DNA of 64,000 bases, taken from NCBI RefSeq assembly GCF_017676385.1, contig NZ_JAFFZN010000010.1, positions 1 through 64,000 of the forward strand, read 5' to 3'. Under the pieces are notes generated by a model, which saw only the letters and a list, made by a program, of their open reading frames with translations, did not search any database and was not told where the DNA came from. Shown here one piece after another: positions 33,882 through 42,805 of the stretch. Source of the stretch: Streptomyces spirodelae (GTDB lineage Bacteria > Actinomycetota > Actinomycetes > Streptomycetales > Streptomycetaceae). Position 1 is the first letter of the stretch. Each line of letters opens with the position of its first letter. The position numbers were made by a program, and so were the translations under genes.

Positions 33882-35057
33882 ATGGGCAACACAGCAGTGG
33901 TCGTCGGAGGGGGCATCGGCGGGCTGGCCGCCGCGATCGGTCTGCGCCGCATCGGCTGGCAGGTGACGCTGGTCGAGCGCGCGCCGATGTTGGATGACGC
34001 GGGGGCGGGCATCTCGCTGGCCGCCAACGGCCTTCGGGCCCTGGACGGACTCGGCGTCGGCGAGGCGGTGCGGGAGGCGTCGCGAGGCCAGTACAGCGGC
34101 GGGACCCGCACGCCGAAGGGCGGTTGGCTGACCCGGATGGACGGCGCGGAGCTGGAGAAGGCGGTGGGCACGCCGATCATGGGCATCCCCCGCTCCACCT
34201 TGCACCGGCTGCTGCGCGAGGCCCTGCCCGCTGAGACACTGCTGATCGGCTCCGAGGCCAGTTCGGTTGAGCAGATCAGCCCTGGCAAGGTTCGCGTCGG
34301 CTGCGGCGGCACGGTGCTGGAAGCCGATCTGGCGGTGGCGGCCGACGGCATCGGCAGCAAGGTCCGCAGCCTGCTCTTCCCAGCCCATCCCGGCCCGGTC
34401 CACAGCGGCTCGACCGTACTGCGTGCCATCACCGGGCAAGCGGTCCACCTACACACCGACTTCGAGCTGACCTGGGGGCGCGGCACCGAGTTCGGGCACA
34501 TCGCATTCCCTGACGGGCGCGCCGAGTGGCACGCGGTCCTCAACCTCCCCGCTGGAACGCGGTTCGCCGACCCTCTGGCCGAACTACGCCGACGATTCCA
34601 CAACTGGCACGACCCGATCCCCGCCCTGCTCGATGCGACCCAGACCCATGCCGTGCTGCACCACGACGTCAACGAACTCGGCATGCCGCTCCCCTCGTAC
34701 GCCGTCGGCCGGATAGCGCTGCTGGGCGACGCAGCGCACGCGATGACCCCGAACCTGGGGCAGGGTGCCTGCCAGGCACTCGAGGACGCGGTCACCCTTG
34801 CCGCCGCACTCGCCACCGCGCCCACCGTCGAAGCGGCGCTTGCCCGGTACGACGCCGAGCGCCGCCCGCGCAGCCAGGCAGTCGCACGGGCCGCCCGGCA
34901 GGCTGGGCGGATGGGCCAGCAACTCTCTCACCCACTGACCGTGGCCTTGCGGAACATGGCGATGCGGATGACACCCTCCCGTGTCGCAACACGCATGATC
35001 CTGCGGCATCACGCCTGGGTCCCACCCCAGTTGTTCCAGGACGCCGGCCTACGCTGA
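33882..35057 (+). CDS. FAD-dependent aromatic monooxygenase
   Basis: 391 residues, group A flavoprotein hydroxylase fold: VVVGGGIGGLAAAIGLRRIG (dinucleotide binding), LAVAADGIGSKVRS (DG motif) and GRIALLGDAAHAMTPNLGQG (second FAD motif). ATG 33882. Tightly paired with the divergent TetR gene. It likely hydroxylates an aromatic or polyketide-like compound, with the substrate acting as inducer. Confidence 0.9.
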   Translation: MGNTAVVVGGGIGGLAAAIGLRRIGWQVTLVERAPMLDDAGAGISLAANGLRALDGLGVGEAVREASRGQYSGGTRTPKGGWLTRMDGAELEKAVGTPIMGIPRSTLHRLLREALPAETLLIGSEASSVEQISPGKVRVGCGGTVLEADLAVAADGIGSKVRSLLFPAHPGPVHSGSTVLRAITGQAVHLHTDFELTWGRGTEFGHIAFPDGRAEWHAVLNLPAGTRFADPLAELRRRFHNWHDPIPALLDATQTHAVLHHDVNELGMPLPSYAVGRIALLGDAAHAMTPNLGQGACQALEDAVTLAAALATAPTVEAALARYDAERRPRSQAVARAARQAGRMGQQLSHPLTVALRNMAMRMTPSRVATRMILRHHAWVPPQLFQDAGLR

Positions 35058-35304
35058 TGCCGCGGGAGCCGGTGGGATCAGCGGCTGCTCATGCGGTGCG
35101 TCCCGCCCGTTCGCTGGCCAGGCGCTGGAGGGCGCGGACCCGGTGACGTCCCAGGCTCGCGTCGGTCTCTGGTCGTGTTGGTCATTGAGGGTTTTGCGGT
35201 AGAGGTTTTCGGGCTCGGGCAACGCACGGCGGAACAGCTCCCTCATACGTGCCAGTCGGCCTGAGCCCGAAGAGCGGTCCCGCCGCGCCCGAAGGCTCCT
35301 CGTC

Positions 35305-35520
35305 ATGCACCGACGCCGCTACCCCTCGGACACCACGAACGTCGAATGGGCGCTGATCGAACCGCTGCTGCCCACCCCAGCCTGCGAGACCAGCAAGGGC
35401 GGCCGACCGGACCCCCTCCCCGCGAGATCGTCGACGCCATCCGCTACGTCGTCGATACGGGCTGCGAGTGGCGTGCCCTGCCCGCTGGCTTCCCGCCCTT
35501 TCTGTGGAATCCGAGTCCTG
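35305..35520 (+). pseudogene. IS5-family transposase, N-terminal piece
   Basis: MHRRRYPSDTTNVEWALIEP then LLPTPACETSKGGRPD, frame change near 35420, then REIVDAIRYVVDTGCEWRAL. This is the first ~70 residues of a Streptomyces IS5-type transposase. The matching C-terminal part is 0.8 kb downstream at 36314-36715. The 247 bp before it (35058-35304) hold no convincing gene. Confidence 0.8.
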
Positions 35521-35555
35521 GTGTCAACCCTCTGGGGGACTCTTGGCTCAGCTGG

Positions 35556-36017
35556 TCACAATGGGATCGCGCGGTAGCTCAGTGCCGCATCGGTGATCGT
35601 CTCGGCGGAGGCGTCCTGCAGTCCGGCTGGAGGATGGAAGATCAGGTCAGCTGCCCGCGGATGGGGCACGTTGACTTCAAAAACCCGCAGGTAGTAGTCG
35701 GCCTCGGAGCCGGTGCCCAAGATCCTGCAGACGATCTCGACGAGCTCGCCGCGCGTGATGTCGGGCACCTTCGGCCATGGCGGCCGTGCGGCTTCCCGGG
35801 CGAAGTCCTCCAGGTCGCGCCATCCGTAGTACTCGGCGAAGTCGAGCATCGTGTACTCGTGCCCGGTCTTCTTGTTGAAGGCGGCGACGGCCTCTTCAGC
35901 GGGGCCGCCGCGAGCGATCAAGTCGGAGATGCGCTCGATCTCATCGCACATCTCGTCGAGCTGTTGTTGGGTCACGGGCGGTGGCAGCAGCTCCGAGCGT
36001 AGGTCCATGCCTCGCAT
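35556..36017 (-). CDS. Hypothetical protein inside split IS
   Basis: 153 residues, acidic, helical N-terminal half (QQQLDEMCDEIERISDLIAR), then HEYTMLDFAEYYGWRDLEDF and DITRGELVEIVCRILGTGSE. No family recognised. ATG 36017 or 36008. It lies between the two pieces of one IS5-type transposase, in the opposite direction, followed by another small gene fragment. It may be an immunity-like or accessory gene carried in by recombination. Confidence 0.65.
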   Translation of the reverse strand: MRGMDLRSELLPPPVTQQQLDEMCDEIERISDLIARGGPAEEAVAAFNKKTGHEYTMLDFAEYYGWRDLEDFAREAARPPWPKVPDITRGELVEIVCRILGTGSEADYYLRVFEVNVPHPRAADLIFHPPAGLQDASAETITDAALSYRAIPL

Positions 36018-36080
36018 TATGCGTAGACGATCAGACCGTGTGCTCTGGGAGCCGGGTGTCGGTAACCAGGGTCTGGAGTC

Positions 36081-36311
36081 TTAGCGGATCGTCTCTGGCT
36101 CTGACGGCCCTTGGCGAACGTCGATGACCGGCAGGAGCGTCGCGGTGGACGGGAGCCCGATCTCTCGTGGGGTCAGCCCGGCAGGAGTGGGGATGTCGAC
36201 GAGCCGCTCCAGGAGCTGGTCGAGGGCGGCGCGTTCGTCGTCGGTGAGGGGATGCCGGCCAGCGTCTTCGGCGCAAGCGCCACCTGGTCGTCGATATCCG
36301 CAGACTCCCAC
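36081..36311 (-). pseudogene. C-terminal fragment of hypothetical protein
   Basis: Conserved-looking end LTDDERAALDQLLERLVDIP, then PREIGLPSTATLLPVIDVRQ. The beginning of the frame is overlapped by the start of the IS C-terminal piece at 36314, so the true N-terminus is lost. Family unknown. It is 63 bp upstream of, and codirectional with, the 35556-36017 gene. Confidence 0.5.
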
Positions 36312-36313
36312 TC

Positions 36314-36715
36314 ATGGTCACGGTCGCCCCCGCCGACCTGCCCGACGCCGCCGCGGCGAAGGAAATCCTCTTCGGCCTCCACTTGATGCATCCCGAGATC
36401 ACGATCGTGTGGGCCGACTCCGCTTACGCCGGCAAGTTCGTCGACTGGACGAAACAGCACCTCAACCTCACCATCAAGCCAGTCAGCCGTCCCAAGGACG
36501 CTTCCGGCTTCGTCGTGCTGCCCCGTCGCTGGGTCGTCGAACGCAGTCTTGCGTGGATGGTGCACGCTCGCCGCCACGCGAGGGACTACGAACGGCTCAT
36601 CCAGCACTCCGAGACCCTGATCACCTGGGCGGCCATCACCCTCATGACCAGGCGCCTCGCTCGGAAAGGGGCCGCCCCCAGCTGGCGGAGGCAACCCGCG
36701 TCGGCCGACATCTGA
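36314..36715 (+). pseudogene. IS5-family transposase, C-terminal piece
   Basis: AAAAKEILFGLHLMHPEITI, then VWADSAYAGKFVDW (second Asp region), ASGFVVLPRRWVVERSLAWM (catalytic Glu) and RDYERLIQHSETLITWAAI. This is the last ~130 residues of the type whose N-terminus is at 35305. The first catalytic Asp region is absent from both pieces. Confidence 0.85.
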
Positions 36716-36719
36716 CAGT

Positions 36720-37050
36720 GCCACTTCCACGCTGGCGTGCCAAAGCAGCCGAAGCCACCACGGACGCCGATCGCCGCACCCTCAGCCGTCTCGCCGGCCG
36801 TCGCATCGTCCGCACAGGATTCACTCTGATCATGCCCCAATGGGGCGGCTGGACCAGCGACCTCGAACAGTCCGCCGAGCTCTTCGGCCGCTACTACCCC
36901 GAGCGCGTCGAGCAAATGCGTGTCGCCGCGGCCGTTGGTCACGCACCGTCGCCTGATCCGGTGGTGCTCGGGATGCTCATCACCGACCTCGGCCCGTGGC
37001 TCGCAGCCGAATACACAGCCGTGCACGGCGAGAAGGCCCCGCGTCCCTGA
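36720..37050 (+). pseudogene. C-terminal fragment, nucleotidyltransferase-like protein
   Basis: About 110 residues: LAGRRIVRTGFTLIMPQWGG, WTSDLEQSAELFGRYYPERV and ITDLGPWLAAEYTAVHGEK. This resembles the helical C-terminus of aminoglycoside-nucleotidyltransferase-like proteins in Streptomyces. The catalytic N-terminus is absent; IS5 sequence occupies that side. Family call is moderate. Confidence 0.5.
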
Positions 37051-37074
37051 CAGGCAGCGCCGGGCCGTTCCCAC

Positions 37075-37600
37075 CTACGCAGCCATCAGCGGAGCGAGGA
37101 CCGGCGCCACGCTCGCCGAACCGCAGTGCCCACAGTGCCACCGGAGGGTACGGGCCGCCGGGGTGAGGCGCGGGCTGGTAGGCGCCGACCGGGCGGGCGG
37201 CCATGGTCGGGGCTGCAGCCAGGGCGTCAGCGGGCTGTGGGGGCGGCAACACGGAAGGCCGGGGCGTCTCCTGCACGGTTACCGGTGCCGTTCCGGCTGG
37301 CGGAACGGCAGCGCCCGGAGCGGCGGTCTGCGTCGGGAGTGGGTCCTTCACGGGTACGGGGGCTACAGCCCACGGGGTGATGTCGGCCACCACGGCGGCC
37401 GGTAGCCAGTCGCCGGGGCGCCGCAGCTGGGTGTCGCCGGAGGCCGTCCGGCACATGTGCAGGATGTCGTCGAGCTCCGGCCGGTCCCCCGGTGCCTTGG
37501 CCAGGCAGCGGGTCACCAGTTCCCGCAGTTCGTCCGGGAGGTTCGGTCGAGACCCGCTTGTAGACCAGGTTCGCCACTCGGGGCCCCTTCCGTACGGAGG
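37075..37600 (-). pseudogene. Serine/threonine kinase C-terminal remnant
   Basis: ANLVYKRVSTE in one frame, then LPDELRELVTRCLAKAPGDR and PELDDILHMCRTASGD in another, match the final lobe of bacterial Ser/Thr kinases. A long Pro/Ala-rich linker follows. The ATP-binding and catalytic parts are missing. Debris next to the IS5 pieces. Confidence 0.7.
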
Positions 37601-37703
37601 ATCGGACCCAACCTTCGTCAAACGATTGTTGCCGGCAGGTATCACGGGTGAAGGTGTCGCGGTCCTTGGCATTGCGCGTCAGTGTGGAAATTCCGGCTTC
37701 GGG

Positions 37704-38339
37704 TCAGGCCGACGGGTCGGGGGTGTATCTGGCGAGCATGGTCTGGACGGCCTCTTCGACGGCGTTGTGGATGTCGGAGGCTGCGGGGTTCCAGCCGGTC
37801 AGCAGCATGCGGGGCCACAGGACGTAGTTAGCGATCATGCCGAGGAACTGGTTCGCGGCACTCTCGGCGTCGGGCACATCAGCGTTGCCCGCCTCGTGCT
37901 CGGATTCCAAGTAGTGCTGGACGGAGGCGAAGTAGGGCAGTTTGCCGAGCTGGAACTGCATCCGTCCCAGCTCGGGGAAACGAGGCAGTTCGGCGATGAC
38001 GATCCGGAACAGACCTGCCATGCGGGGCTGGCCGATCAGGTCGGCGTAGCGGTGGCCGATGGCTGTCAGCCCGGAGCGCAGATCTCCCGCCTGGGGCCGC
38101 GCGGCGGTATCGCCGGCGTCGCGCTGCCAGGACTCGGTGACGATGGCCTCGAAGAGGGCCGCCTTGGTGGGGAACTGCTTGAACAGGGTGGACTTCGAGA
38201 CCCCGGCCGCTTCGGCGATCCGTGCGAGGGAAGTGCCGTCGTAGCCGCGGTCCAAGAACAGTTCTGTGGCCGCGGAGGTGATCGCCTCGCGCTTCTGCTG
38301 GGCGAGCCTGCGGTGATGCGCGGTGAGTTCTGCTGCCAT
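37704..38339 (-). CDS. TetR-family regulator
   Basis: 211 residues. HTH at about 15-62 (REAITSAATELFLDRGYDGT, then VSKSTLFKQFPTKAALFEAI). The C-terminal domain is TetR_C_33/AefR-like (IVIAELPRFPELGRMQFQLG). ATG 38339. Divergent from an SDR gene, with a large palindrome between, so it is probably an autorepressor controlling the reductase. Confidence 0.9.
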   Translation of the reverse strand: MAAELTAHHRRLAQQKREAITSAATELFLDRGYDGTSLARIAEAAGVSKSTLFKQFPTKAALFEAIVTESWQRDAGDTAARPQAGDLRSGLTAIGHRYADLIGQPRMAGLFRIVIAELPRFPELGRMQFQLGKLPYFASVQHYLESEHEAGNADVPDAESAANQFLGMIANYVLWPRMLLTGWNPAASDIHNAVEEAVQTMLARYTPDPSA

Positions 38340-38357
38340 GCGGAGAGTATGCCGCAG

Positions 38358-38431
38358 CCCCGAGGCGAGTCACTTGACTCGCCTCGGGGGGCCGCTTACG
38401 GTGCACAAGCAAGGCGAGTCGAGTGACTCGC
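38358..38431. promoter_or_regulatory. Large palindromic operators between TetR and SDR
   Basis: CCCCGAGGCGAGTCA (38358-38372), two bases, then its exact complement (38375-38389), a 15-bp-arm palindrome. A second site GCGAGTC-GAGT-GACTCGC lies at 38414-38431. The shared half-site GCGAGTCA marks the likely TetR recognition sequence. Confidence 0.8.
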
Positions 38432-38484
38432 ATCTGATCTGCGGCACCTCGGCGCATCCTGGTTGCCGCACGGTGGAGGAATTC

Positions 38485-39243
38485 ATGACAGTCGACAAGA
38501 TCGCTTTGGTGACCGGTGCGAATCGCGGCCTCGGGCGCAGCGCGGCCATCGCCCTGGCAACACGCGGGGTGCGGGTCGTGGTCACCCACCGCGGTGATGC
38601 GGCCGGGGCTGAGAAGACGGTGGAACAGGTGCAGGCCGTGGGTGGGACTGCCGCTGTTCTCCGGCTCGACATCAGCGACGTCTCCTCCTTCGCGTCCTTC
38701 ACCTCCGAACTGGGCGCGCAGCTCGAGCGCTGGGGTACTTCGCGGCTCGACATCCTGGTCAACAACGCGGGAGTGGGAGTCTTCGGGCCGCTGGAGACTG
38801 TCACGATCGACGACTTCGAAACGGTGATGGGCACCAACGTCCGGGGCACGTTCTTCCTCATCCAGTCGCTCGTGCCGCTGCTGTCCCAGGGCGGTCGGGT
38901 CATCAACGTCTCGACGTCACTGACCCGCCACACCAGCCCCGCCACCTCGGTCTACTCCGCATCGAAGGCCGCCGTCGAAGCTCTGAGCCGCACCCTCGCC
39001 GCAGAACTCGGACCTCGCGGCATCCGGGTCAACTCCATCGCCCCGGGGCCGACCGCCACCGACTTCAACGGCGGAGCGATGCGGGACGACGCCGGAATGC
39101 GCCAGGTTCTGGCAGGACAGACCGCGCTCGGCCGCGTCGGCGAACCTGAGGAGATCGGTGACGCCATCGCCACGCTGGCCTCCGAGGGACTGCGCTGGGT
39201 CACCGCCCAGCGCATCGAGGTCTCCGGCGGCGCCCTCCTGTGA
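38485..39243 (+). CDS. Short-chain dehydrogenase/reductase (SDR)
   Basis: 252 residues, classical SDR: ALVTGANRGLGRSAAIALAT, LVNNAGVGVFG, Ser in INVSTSL, YSASKAAVEAL (YxxxK) and GIRVNSIAPGPT. ATG 38485 with GGAGGA upstream. Regulated by the divergent TetR gene. It resembles the single-gene detoxification SDRs common in actinomycetes. Confidence 0.92.
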   Translation: MTVDKIALVTGANRGLGRSAAIALATRGVRVVVTHRGDAAGAEKTVEQVQAVGGTAAVLRLDISDVSSFASFTSELGAQLERWGTSRLDILVNNAGVGVFGPLETVTIDDFETVMGTNVRGTFFLIQSLVPLLSQGGRVINVSTSLTRHTSPATSVYSASKAAVEALSRTLAAELGPRGIRVNSIAPGPTATDFNGGAMRDDAGMRQVLAGQTALGRVGEPEEIGDAIATLASEGLRWVTAQRIEVSGGALL

Positions 39244-39284
39244 CGCCGGGCGACGGCCGGTAGGGAAGCAGGCCGTGACGGCCC

Positions 39285-39475
39285 CAACTCACTCCGAGCC
39301 GACCGACTCGTCCTCATCCTCGTCCAGCTCTGGCGCATCAGCACGCCCTGGAACACCAGCCGGTCCGGGTGCCGCTTGCGCCCGGGGTACCGGGTCCGCC
39401 GCTCCACCTTCGGATAGCAGCGGCTCGATCACCGCCCACAGCTCGTCATCGACTTTCCACGGCTTCGGCCGCGCC
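39285..39475 (-). pseudogene. IS5-family transposase N-terminal fragment
   Basis: KPWKVDDELWAVIEPLLSE, then in another frame ERRTRYPGRKRHPDRLVFQG. This is the first ~45 residues of an IS5-type transposase, fused in frame to the truncated FecCD permease. No inverted repeats found. Confidence 0.75.
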
Positions 39476-39477
39476 AC

Positions 39478-39840
39478 CCTGCCGATCACGGCGGTCATCA
39501 GGCCGGCGCCGAGCTGGGACGGTGCGATCACGGTTCGGCCCACCAAGTCGGCGGCGCAGACGAGGGTGGCGCCGAGGAGCATGGCGACCGGAACCACTCG
39601 GGCGTGCTGCCGGCCCACGAGGGCACGGGCGGCGTGCGGTGCCATGAGTCCCACAAAGCCGATCGTGCCGGCGGCTGCCACAGCGGTGGCGGTGAGCAGG
39701 ACGCTCAGGGCGAGGAAGCCGAGGCGCCCGCGTTCCAGGTGCAGCCCGAGTAGCTTGGGGGTGTCCTCGTCGAGTGACACCCGGTCGAGTTCCGTGCGCC
39801 AGGCTCCACGATCCGGCCATGGGGCGACGGGGGCGGCCGA
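39478..39840 (-). pseudogene. FecCD-type iron-siderophore permease fragment
   Basis: LSLDEDTPKLLGL-like start (SLDEDTPKLLGLHLERGRLG), then AAAGTIGFVGLMAPHAARAL (the conserved cytoplasmic coupling region) and GRTVIAPSQLGAGLMTAVIG. These are the last third of an ABC permease for ferric siderophores. The final helix is replaced by the IS5 fragment, and the N-terminal two thirds are missing. Confidence 0.8.
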
Positions 39841-40088
39841 GGCGGATGAGGTTGTTCGTGGTCACCGGAGAATGCTGCCGATGCGGCAGGGAATCGGACA
39901 TCTGAGCCAAGGGTGACAGTCCCCCGTTCGACCGGCCAGGACCCCTCCGCGCTGTCAGACTCCTGAGGAGAACGCCCGGTGGGGGGGTGGTCATGTGCGG
40001 TACGGGGTGGGCGTGAGCGAGCACGGCAGGGCCGACCGTGCCGTTCCGGGCGAGTCGAGGCTGGGTGTGACGGACCACGGCGTCAACC

Positions 40089-40883
40089 GTGCACGCGCAG
40101 GCGACGGGGGGCCGGCCGGTGGGGCGACAGTACGGCGATCAGCAGAGGCAGGACGACGGGCCGGCGCTTGCGGTGCCGCGGCACGTAGCCTGCGTGATGG
40201 ACGGCAACGGCCGCTGGGCTCAGCGGCGTTCGCTTCCCCGAACGGCGGGCCATCGGGCTGCGGAGAGCACCGTCATCGACATCATCGAGGCGGCCCGGGC
40301 GGCCGGAGTCGAATGGCTCAGCCTGTACGCGTTCTCCACCGAGAACTGGAACCGTCCCGGCACCGAGGTCGACTATCTGATGCGTTTGGTCCGCCGGGTT
40401 GTGCGCAAGCATGCGCCGCTGCTGCTCGCGCGCGGCATCCGCTGCCGCTTCCTGGGGGCCGCAGACCCGCGCATCCCCCGCGAACTGGCCCAGGACTTCG
40501 ACGATCTGACGACGCTGACCGCCGGCAACCTGGGGATGACGCTCACCGTCGCCTTCGACCACGGCGGACGCCGAGACATCGTCGAGGCCGCCAGGTCGCT
40601 GATCCGCAACGAGATACCCGCCGATGATGTGACCGAGCGGCTCTTCGCGGACCACCTGCCGTTCCCCGACACCCCCGACGTCGACCTCGTGATCCGTACC
40701 TCCGGCGAGCAGCGCATCTCCAACTTCATGCTCTGGCAGGTCGCCTACGCCGAGTGGGTCTTCCCCGAGGCGCACTGGCCGGACTTCCGGGCCCCTGACT
40801 TTCTCGCCTGCCTGCACGCCTACCGGCACCGTGACCGCCGCTTCGGCGGCGTGCCGCCCCAGACGAACGGAGACCCGTCATGA
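40089..40883 (+). CDS. cis-Polyprenyl diphosphate synthase (UppS family)
   Basis: 264 residues. VMDGNGRWA with catalytic Asp38, SLYAFSTENWNRP, and the C-terminal RTSGEQRISNFMLWQVAYAE are diagnostic of cis-prenyltransferases. GTG 40089 is used; a later GTG nearer the conserved core is possible. Its stop overlaps the ATG of the MpaB-like gene (ATGA), so the two are coupled. A housekeeping role is unlikely in this setting; a dedicated Z-prenyl diphosphate supplier for the neighbour is the simplest inference. Confidence 0.9.
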   Translation: MHAQATGGRPVGRQYGDQQRQDDGPALAVPRHVACVMDGNGRWAQRRSLPRTAGHRAAESTVIDIIEAARAAGVEWLSLYAFSTENWNRPGTEVDYLMRLVRRVVRKHAPLLLARGIRCRFLGAADPRIPRELAQDFDDLTTLTAGNLGMTLTVAFDHGGRRDIVEAARSLIRNEIPADDVTERLFADHLPFPDTPDVDLVIRTSGEQRISNFMLWQVAYAEWVFPEAHWPDFRAPDFLACLHAYRHRDRRFGGVPPQTNGDPS

Positions 40884-42349
40884 CGACTGGAACCACGGGA
40901 ACGGCCGACGAGGCACCCCTGTTGGGGCCGGAATCGCAATTCCGCGCCTTCTTCGACGACCCGCGCTGGGCGCTTGCCATCATCCGCGCCACCGTGCTGG
41001 AGGCCGCCCACCCGCAGATCGGTGCCGCCCTCGCCGACAACTCCACCTTCGTCGCTCATCCCTGGCGTCGGCTGCGCAACACCTTCCTCAGCATGCGGCG
41101 CATGCTCGACGCCGACCCAGCAGTACGCGAACGGGAGGCCGCCCGTCTCAACAGGCTGCACGCCCGCATGAGCGGCTCCGACTCCCGCGGCCGCGCCTAC
41201 GACGCCATGGACCGCGCGACCCGCGCCTGGGTGGTGGCCACGCTCTACGAGAGCGCCGTCACCATGTGCCGGTTGAGCGGTCAGCCGCTCGACCAGGACA
41301 CCATGGAGCACGTGTACGCCGAGTACCGCGCCTTCCTCGCCGCGCTCGACGGCGACGCCGGGGAACTCCCCGAGGACCTGAACGACTTCTGGCGGTACTT
41401 CGACAGGGTCGTCGAGGACGAGCTGGAGAACACCGAGGCAGCCCGCATCATCCTCTACCGGCTCTTCGACCACCTGCCCGCCCCGGCACTGCTCGACGGC
41501 GCGCCGACGCTGTGGGCGGTCGGCCGGGCCGTCGTCGGACCGCTCCTCGGCTCGATCACCGTCGCCTCGCTTCCCGAGCCGTACCGGCGCAGGGCCGGCC
41601 TGCCCGAGATGCCCGGCGCCACGACCCTCATGCAGGGCGCCTACCTCGCCGCCGGACTCACCCGTTTCCTGCCCGAGGGCTGGGTCAATGCCGAAACCAT
41701 CATCGAAGCCCTCTCCCTCTCGCCCGACAGCGACGACCCCCGCGCCAGGACCGTGACCGCACTGCGCGCCCGCATGAAGCGGGCATCGGCCCTGCTCCGC
41801 CTCCTCACACCATCGAGCGGTGGCACCGGCACCGAACCGGTCCCGGCCGCCCCGACGGCCACCGGAGAGGGCCGGCGCTCGGCGGAGGAGTTCTTCCGTC
41901 AGGTGCTGGACCAGACCGGCGACGGCCACCTCGACTGGCCTGACCTCGCCGCCATGGCGCGCGAACTGGCCACCCGCCTGGACCTGGACGAACCCGAGGA
42001 GACGCGGCTCTACGACGCCTTCGCCGCCTGGTGGCGCGAGCTCCAGGCCGCCCTCGACACGGACGGCGACGGCCGTGTCAGCGCCGACGAGTACGCCGCC
42101 GCCGTGCCCTCCCTCGCCGGTCACGCGCTCATCCGCGTCGCCGAGGTGCTCTTCGACGCCACCGACAAGGACGGCAGCGGGACCATCGACGCGGACGAGT
42201 ACCGGGCGCTCTTCCGCACCGCCTTCCACCGCGACCTCACCACCACCGACGGCACCTACGGCCGCAGCGCCTTCGTGGGCGACTTCCTTTCCTTCATGTC
42301 GGGTCGCCGCAGGAACACCCCGTACGACCCCGTTCTCACTGACGCCTGA
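40880..42349 (+). CDS. MpaB-like oxygenase (DUF2236) with EF-hand domain
   Basis: 489 residues. Residues about 20-300 resemble the MpaB/Lcp-like helical DUF2236 domain: FFDDPRWALAIIRATVLEAA, then HPQIGAALADNSTF, HPWRRLRNTF and a later RATRAWVVATLYESAV. Residues about 340-465 form a calcium-binding EF-hand module with Asp-rich loops starting at D347, D393 (DTDGDGRVSADE) and D429 (DKDGSGTIDADE). ATG 40880 overlaps the prenyltransferase stop. Lcp relatives use haem b to cleave polyisoprene. A terpenoid oxidation or cyclisation role here is inference. Confidence 0.8.
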   Translation: MTTGTTGTADEAPLLGPESQFRAFFDDPRWALAIIRATVLEAAHPQIGAALADNSTFVAHPWRRLRNTFLSMRRMLDADPAVREREAARLNRLHARMSGSDSRGRAYDAMDRATRAWVVATLYESAVTMCRLSGQPLDQDTMEHVYAEYRAFLAALDGDAGELPEDLNDFWRYFDRVVEDELENTEAARIILYRLFDHLPAPALLDGAPTLWAVGRAVVGPLLGSITVASLPEPYRRRAGLPEMPGATTLMQGAYLAAGLTRFLPEGWVNAETIIEALSLSPDSDDPRARTVTALRARMKRASALLRLLTPSSGGTGTEPVPAAPTATGEGRRSAEEFFRQVLDQTGDGHLDWPDLAAMARELATRLDLDEPEETRLYDAFAAWWRELQAALDTDGDGRVSADEYAAAVPSLAGHALIRVAEVLFDATDKDGSGTIDADEYRALFRTAFHRDLTTTDGTYGRSAFVGDFLSFMSGRRRNTPYDPVLTDA

Positions 42350-42357
42350 CCGCATGA

Positions 42358-42798
42358 GGCGTGGTCTACAAGATCCGTGCCGGCATCACCTGCGGTGACC
42401 TGCCCGAACGCCACGACGGCCTGACCAGCAAAATCCATCTCGCCTGCGACGGCCGCGGACGCCCCTGGCCATCCTCCTTACCCCCGGCCAACGCCACGAC
42501 GGCATCTGTGCCAAGGCTCCGCTGGAACGCATCCGGGTGCCCCGTACCGCGGCCGGCCGCCCGCGCTGCCGACCCGACCACGTGCCGCCAGCGCGGGATC
42601 GGCCACACCATCCCGGAGAAGACCGACCAGCGAAAGGATCGCCGCAACCGAGGCCGTCGCGGCGGACGGCCCCCGGCTTCGACCGCGAGATCTACCGCCG
42701 CCGCAAATAGGATCGCGACCAGGTATGACAAGACGGCCGCCTCCTACGAAGCAGCAGTCACCCTCGCCTCGTTCCTACTCTGGGCAAAATCACTTTGA
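42358..42798 (+). pseudogene. IS5-family transposase, internally deleted
   Basis: VYKIRAGITCGDLPER, then LTSKIHLACDGRGRP, IGHTIPEKTDQRKDR and RIATRYDKTAASYEAAVTLA appear in the family order, but most of the DDE domain is missing between them and several frame changes occur. It directly follows the MpaB-like gene. Confidence 0.8.
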
Positions 42799-42805
42799 AG
42801 ACGGC

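Noticed and set aside
35049..35306. 85-codon minus-strand ORF after the monooxygenase
   Set aside because: Composition is Arg/Ser/Pro-rich with no ribosome-binding site or conserved-looking motif; probably chance.
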